From: Chromatiales bacterium
GTDB lineage: Bacteria > Pseudomonadota > Gammaproteobacteria > Steroidobacterales > GCA-2729495
Assembly: GCA_002729875.1 (NCBI GenBank)
Contig: PBZD01000016.1
Coordinates: 1 to 38,950, forward strand
Length of the DNA: 38,950 nucleotides
Direction of reading: 5' to 3'
Shown in pieces: positions 35,581 through 38,950 of this stretch. The position numbers and the translations under genes were made by a program. Numbering within the stretch: position 1 is the first letter of the stretch; the number at the start of each line of letters is the position of its first letter. Below the pieces are notes generated by a model. That model was given only the letters and a program-made list of their open reading frames with translations. It was not told the DNA's origin and searched no databases.

Positions 35581-36915
35581 GTGTTGCTGCAAAAGCGGAT
35601 TAAAATTGATACGGCTAATATTGAGCAGGGCATGTACGTCGCTCAGCTCGATTGTTCCTGGCTTACGACCCCGTTTCTCAAACGCGGTTTTCAGATTTCC
35701 AGCGATGACGAGATCCAGCAGCTCAGGAAGTTCTGCAAGTTTGTTTATGTCGATGCGTCACAGAGCAAGGTGTCGGAAAAAGACATCCTGAAGGCTCATA
35801 ACGACTCGGGTTCAATCGCCGACCCATTTTCCCAGGCCCGGATTCGTCGCCGGAGCCAGGTGTCCGGTAATGGCATGCGAGGTCTGGGTAAATTAATCCG
35901 GCGAATTGCATCCCGTCGTCCAACGAATGGAAATGCAGTTTCTGGGCGGGTTCCAATAAGTGCTGAGGCACCACGGGCGATGGAGTCCTATATTAAGGTG
36001 GCTGCGGTAATGGATGAGGTGTTGGCGGGGGTTAGAAAGGGTTATCCGGTTGATATCAACCTGATTTACCAAGCGGTTGCACCTATGGTTGCAAGCGTGC
36101 AACGCGATCCTGACGCGATGGCCTGGCTTGGCTTTATTCGCAAATGCGAGCGAGGGGGTCACAGTTATACGGTGACGGCGGCTATTTGGGCGCTGATCAT
36201 GGGCAATGAAATGGGTCTGGCCGGACGACGGCTCGCCAATCTGGCTATTGGTGCGTTATTACTCGACATCGGTAATACGAAGATTCCGCAAGAAATCTTC
36301 ATGAAAGACGGTCCGTTGACCTCCAAAGAATATGAAATCATGCAGATGCACGTGAATTATGGTTTGGAAATAGTTAAGAAATCTTCCGGTGTCAGTGAGG
36401 AAATTATAGAAATGATTGGTTGTCATCATGAACGACTCGATGGCAGTGGTTATCCGCACGGCATCGATGGTGATATCCCGGTATATGGACGAATCGCCGG
36501 CCTCATCGACAGCTATGATGCGATGATTTCAGAACGGCCGTACGCCGACCATAAATGCGCCTATGATGCCTTGTGCGAGCTTAACCAGTTGGCAGAAGTA
36601 AAATTTCAGAAAGAAGTTGTCGAACAGTTTATCCGTGCGATCGGTATGTTTCCTACGGGTAGTCTGGTGGAACTGAATACGGGTGAAATTGCGATGGTTA
36701 TTGAGCAGAATGCCGCCCACCGACTTCGACCTAAGCTGCTCGTGATTCTGAATGCAGAGCGGCAATCGTTACGGCGAGCCAAAGTCGTTAATTTGTCAGG
36801 CCTGCCCGATCGGGCGGGGCAGAAGAATGCCCTTTGGATTCAAGGTGGTTTTCAGGCTGGTTTGTTTGACATTGACCCGCAGGATTATTTTCTGAAACCA
36901 CGGGGTAATGCCTGA
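35581..36915 (+). CDS. HD-GYP domain protein with DUF3391 and an altered HD dyad
   Basis: 444 residues. An N-terminal DUF3391-like region (about 5-70, IKIDTANIEQGMYVAQLDCSW, FVYVDAS) is followed by a linker and then the HD-GYP domain (about 185-380). Kept residues include His194 (GGHSYTV), His257 (QMHVNYG), HH282-283 (CHHERLDGSGYP) and GYP 290-292. The HD dyad itself reads LLLDIGN (Leu228-Asp229) instead of LLHDIGK, so a metal ligand is missing. Active members hydrolyse cyclic di-GMP; this one may only bind it or act through protein contacts. The GTG start at 35581 gives the normal DUF3391 N-terminus; AGGGG lies just upstream. It is probably cytosolic. Confidence 0.9.
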   Translation: MLLQKRIKIDTANIEQGMYVAQLDCSWLTTPFLKRGFQISSDDEIQQLRKFCKFVYVDASQSKVSEKDILKAHNDSGSIADPFSQARIRRRSQVSGNGMRGLGKLIRRIASRRPTNGNAVSGRVPISAEAPRAMESYIKVAAVMDEVLAGVRKGYPVDINLIYQAVAPMVASVQRDPDAMAWLGFIRKCERGGHSYTVTAAIWALIMGNEMGLAGRRLANLAIGALLLDIGNTKIPQEIFMKDGPLTSKEYEIMQMHVNYGLEIVKKSSGVSEEIIEMIGCHHERLDGSGYPHGIDGDIPVYGRIAGLIDSYDAMISERPYADHKCAYDALCELNQLAEVKFQKEVVEQFIRAIGMFPTGSLVELNTGEIAMVIEQNAAHRLRPKLLVILNAERQSLRRAKVVNLSGLPDRAGQKNALWIQGGFQAGLFDIDPQDYFLKPRGNA

Positions 36916-37253
36916 CAGGTGGCAAGGTCTTGGTCGGTGTCCCGTTTAATGCCATCAACCGCAGGCACCCGGGCCAGTAGGGTGGTAACAAGATCGGGCC
37001 GGCAAACTGAATCTTAAGCAGGTATCGAATATCCCATCATTTCGCGGGTTCCGCGACGTGGAATCCAGCAAAAAAACGCCCCGCATGGTTCCTTGGGGTG
37101 GCTTACAGCCTTATTCCATAAAGGTTGCAGCTCTTCAACCTGTTTCGGCAATCCATGCTACGGTTTTCGTTAGGCTCTGCTATATTTACAGGGTACAGGT
37201 GTTAAGTAATTGAGCCTGTTTCCCAAAAAATAATAATAATACAGGGGGTATCT
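36916..37253. other. 338-bp intergenic region with small hairpins and an EF-G-like promoter
   Basis: No supported gene. It holds a perfect 6-bp hairpin TCGCGG-GTT-CCGCGA (37042-37056), a CCCC/GGGG pairing around 37078-37097, and AGGTTG/CAACCT (37122-37141), none followed by a T-run. An extended -10 element follows at 37178-37186. A short minus-strand ORF (36788-36991) lies mostly antisense to the HD-GYP gene and is not supported. Confidence 0.5.
37178..37186 (+). promoter_or_regulatory. Extended -10 promoter candidate for the EF-G-like gene
   Basis: TGC followed by TATATT matches the extended -10 pattern TGnTATAAT with one mismatch. No good -35 is seen, which extended -10 promoters can tolerate. 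It would give a leader of about 60 bases. Confidence 0.4.
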
Positions 37254-38950
37254 GTGGCTACCAAGAAAATACTTCACGACACTGCACATGTTCGTAACAT
37301 TGCACTGGTCGGGCATTCCGGTTCCGGAAAAACAACATTACTGGAAACTTTGCTTGCCAGGGCAGGCGCAATCGGATCAGCTGGCAGAATTGACAAAGGC
37401 TCGACCGTTTCGGATTTTCTCAAGCAGGAAAAACAGCATCAGCATTCTCTGGATATCGCCGTTTGTCATTTCGATTATGGCGATATTTTTGTCAATATCC
37501 TCGATACACCGGGTTACCCGGATTTTTCCGGCCGCTCGATGAGCGTGTTAGCCGGAGTTGAGACCGCAGCTGTTGTTGTCAATGCAGAGGCCGGTGTCGA
37601 GATGGTTGCGCAGCGACTCATGGACTTTGCCGACAGCCAGAAGTTGTGCCGGATGATTATCATCAATCGAATCGATGCTGATGGTGCTGACCCCGAAGCA
37701 GTGCTGGCGCAGGTCCGTGATACATTCGGCAATGAATGTCTGCCGCTTAACCTGCCGGCCAACGGAGCCAGTACGGTCGCCGACTGTTTTTTTAATCTGT
37801 CTGATGAAACACCGGATTTTTCATCTGTCGATGCCGCACATACCGAAATGATCGATCAGGTTGTCGAGCTTGATGATGAATTGATGGAGATCTATCTTGA
37901 ACAGGGTCAGGATATCACTCCTGAGCAACTGCACGATCCATTCGAGCAGGCGTTACGCCGCGGTCACCTGGTTCCGGTATGCTTCGTTTCAGCCGAAACC
38001 GGCGCTGGTTTGAATCAGTTGTTGAATATATTTGCAAAGTTGATGCCGAGTCCGCTCGAAGCAAATCTACCGGAGTTCCTCAAAACTGAAGGTGATGATA
38101 CGAAAGTCTTCAAGATTACCGGTAGCCCGCAAGATCATTTCATCGGTCACCTGTTCAAGATTAATGTTGATCCGTACATCGGGCGTATGGGAGTTTTTCG
38201 CGTCCACCAGGGAACGGTTAAGGCGGGTGACCAGGTATTTATCGGTGAACGTCGTAAGTCATTTAAAGTTTCCCACTTGTATAGATTGCAGGGCAAAGAA
38301 ACGATTGAGATTGTACGCGCCGTACCCGGTGATATTTGTGCTGTATCGAAAATCGAAGATCTGCATTTTGATGCGGTTCTGCACAGCAGTCATGATGAAG
38401 ATCAATTTCACCTGAAGTCTGTCGGGCTGCCGTCGCCGATGTATGGCGTTGCGCTGGAACTGGCTCGCAGAGGCGATGAAAAGAAGCTGTCAGATGCGTT
38501 GCATAAATTGATTGCGGAAGATCCGAGCCTGCTGCTCGAGTTTAATGCGCAGGCTAATGAGACGGTGCTCAGGGGGCTGGGTGAACTTCATTTGCGGCTC
38601 GTATTGGAGCGCATGAAGGATGATTTTGATATCGAGGTGTTGACGCATCCGCCGAAGATAAGCTATCGCGAGACAGTGACCCGGAAGGCTGAGGGGCATT
38701 ATCGCCACAAGAAGCAAACCGGTGGGGCGGGACAGTTCGGCGAGGTGTATCTGCGTATCGAACCGCTCAATCGCGATGCTGGATTCGAGTTCGTTAATAA
38801 GGTTGTTGGTGGGTCGATCCCCCATCAGTTTATTCCGGCCGTAGAAAAAGGGGTTCGGCAGGTATTGAATCATGGTGCAATTGCAGGTTACCCGATCCAG
38901 GATCTGCGCGTTACCGTCTATGACGGCAAGCACCACTCGGTCGATTCGAA
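37254..38950 (+). CDS. EF-G-like translational GTPase (partial, 3' end outside window)
   Basis: 565 codons are visible. The GTG start follows AGGGGG at 5 bases. The P-loop is GHSGSGKT (20-27). The switch II motif is DTPGYPDF (84-91), with Tyr88 where EF-G has the catalytic His, and the base motif is NRID (138-141) rather than NKxD. Switch I reads VSDFLKQEKQHQHSL in place of the usual VTDYMEQERERGITI. Domain II (VDPYIGRMGVFRVHQGTVKAGD), domain III (EDPSLLLEFNAQANETVLRGLGELHLRL) and domain IV start (QTGGAGQFGEVYLRIEP) are all present. These traits match the EF-G-like (EF-G2/FusA2-type) paralogues rather than the housekeeping FusA, so slow or absent ribosome-driven GTP hydrolysis is possible. 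Its role in the cell is not known. Confidence 0.9.
   Translation, partial: MATKKILHDTAHVRNIALVGHSGSGKTTLLETLLARAGAIGSAGRIDKGSTVSDFLKQEKQHQHSLDIAVCHFDYGDIFVNILDTPGYPDFSGRSMSVLAGVETAAVVVNAEAGVEMVAQRLMDFADSQKLCRMIIINRIDADGADPEAVLAQVRDTFGNECLPLNLPANGASTVADCFFNLSDETPDFSSVDAAHTEMIDQVVELDDELMEIYLEQGQDITPEQLHDPFEQALRRGHLVPVCFVSAETGAGLNQLLNIFAKLMPSPLEANLPEFLKTEGDDTKVFKITGSPQDHFIGHLFKINVDPYIGRMGVFRVHQGTVKAGDQVFIGERRKSFKVSHLYRLQGKETIEIVRAVPGDICAVSKIEDLHFDAVLHSSHDEDQFHLKSVGLPSPMYGVALELARRGDEKKLSDALHKLIAEDPSLLLEFNAQANETVLRGLGELHLRLVLERMKDDFDIEVLTHPPKISYRETVTRKAEGHYRHKKQTGGAGQFGEVYLRIEPLNRDAGFEFVNKVVGGSIPHQFIPAVEKGVRQVLNHGAIAGYPIQDLRVTVYDGKHHSVDS

Overview
The window looks like ordinary chromosome from a gammaproteobacterium, probably free-living and aerobic. 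The main evidence is a long-form threonine dehydratase with a double regulatory tail, a glnK-amtB pair, MsrP/MsrQ, MiaE, a YgiM-type SH3 protein and an HD-GYP protein with an N-terminal DUF3391 region. The dihydroorotase is of the DDQVHFREPG type that I know from Bacteroidetes and some xanthomonad-like Gammaproteobacteria. I saw no tRNA, rRNA, CRISPR array, phage gene or insertion sequence.

Layout. Positions 1-7.5 kb (minus strand) hold the 5' part of ilvA (cut by the window edge), a tight ABC operon of GldA/GldF/GldG/DUF4340 type headed by a possible 39-residue ORF, and an MFS transporter. From 7.5 to 10.2 kb is an M16 metalloprotease. It is divergent from a plus-strand block (10.3-16.6 kb): dihydroorotase, then a three-gene 2-oxoacid:ferredoxin oxidoreductase operon whose first gene fuses a GltD-like flavoprotein to a ferredoxin-like tail. 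From 16.7 to 18.8 kb lies a rearranged spot: a GT4 glycosyltransferase followed directly by the decayed C-terminal end of a PBP4-type D-Ala-D-Ala carboxypeptidase, then the SH3-domain gene. A minus-strand block follows with an RND pump and adaptor (18.8-23.0 kb), amtB-glnK with a candidate sigma-54 promoter (23.1-24.9 kb) and a GT2 glycosyltransferase. miaE is divergent from it. A minus-strand periplasmic redox cluster (26.8-29.7 kb) holds rhodanese, msrQ, msrP and a cysteine-free DUF547 protein. The last part has an orphan TRAP binding lipoprotein, an M28 peptidase lipoprotein, an EamA transporter, a zinc alcohol dehydrogenase, msrA, an HD-GYP protein with a broken HD dyad, and the first 565 codons of an EF-G-like GTPase.

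Functional themes are branched-chain amino-acid and pyrimidine synthesis, ferredoxin-linked oxoacid metabolism, nitrogen uptake and sensing, envelope export, and repair of oxidised methionine by MsrA plus MsrPQ. No wholly new multi-gene defence or mobile system is evident. The points most worth a second look are the GT4/PBP4 junction, the KOR operon with its fused flavoprotein, the promoter nested in a terminator, the promoter seven bases from the dihydroorotase start, the sigma-54 site, the small ORF coupled to the ABC operon, and several paralogues missing key residues (HD-GYP, EF-G-like, DUF547). All family calls come from reading motifs; no database search was run.
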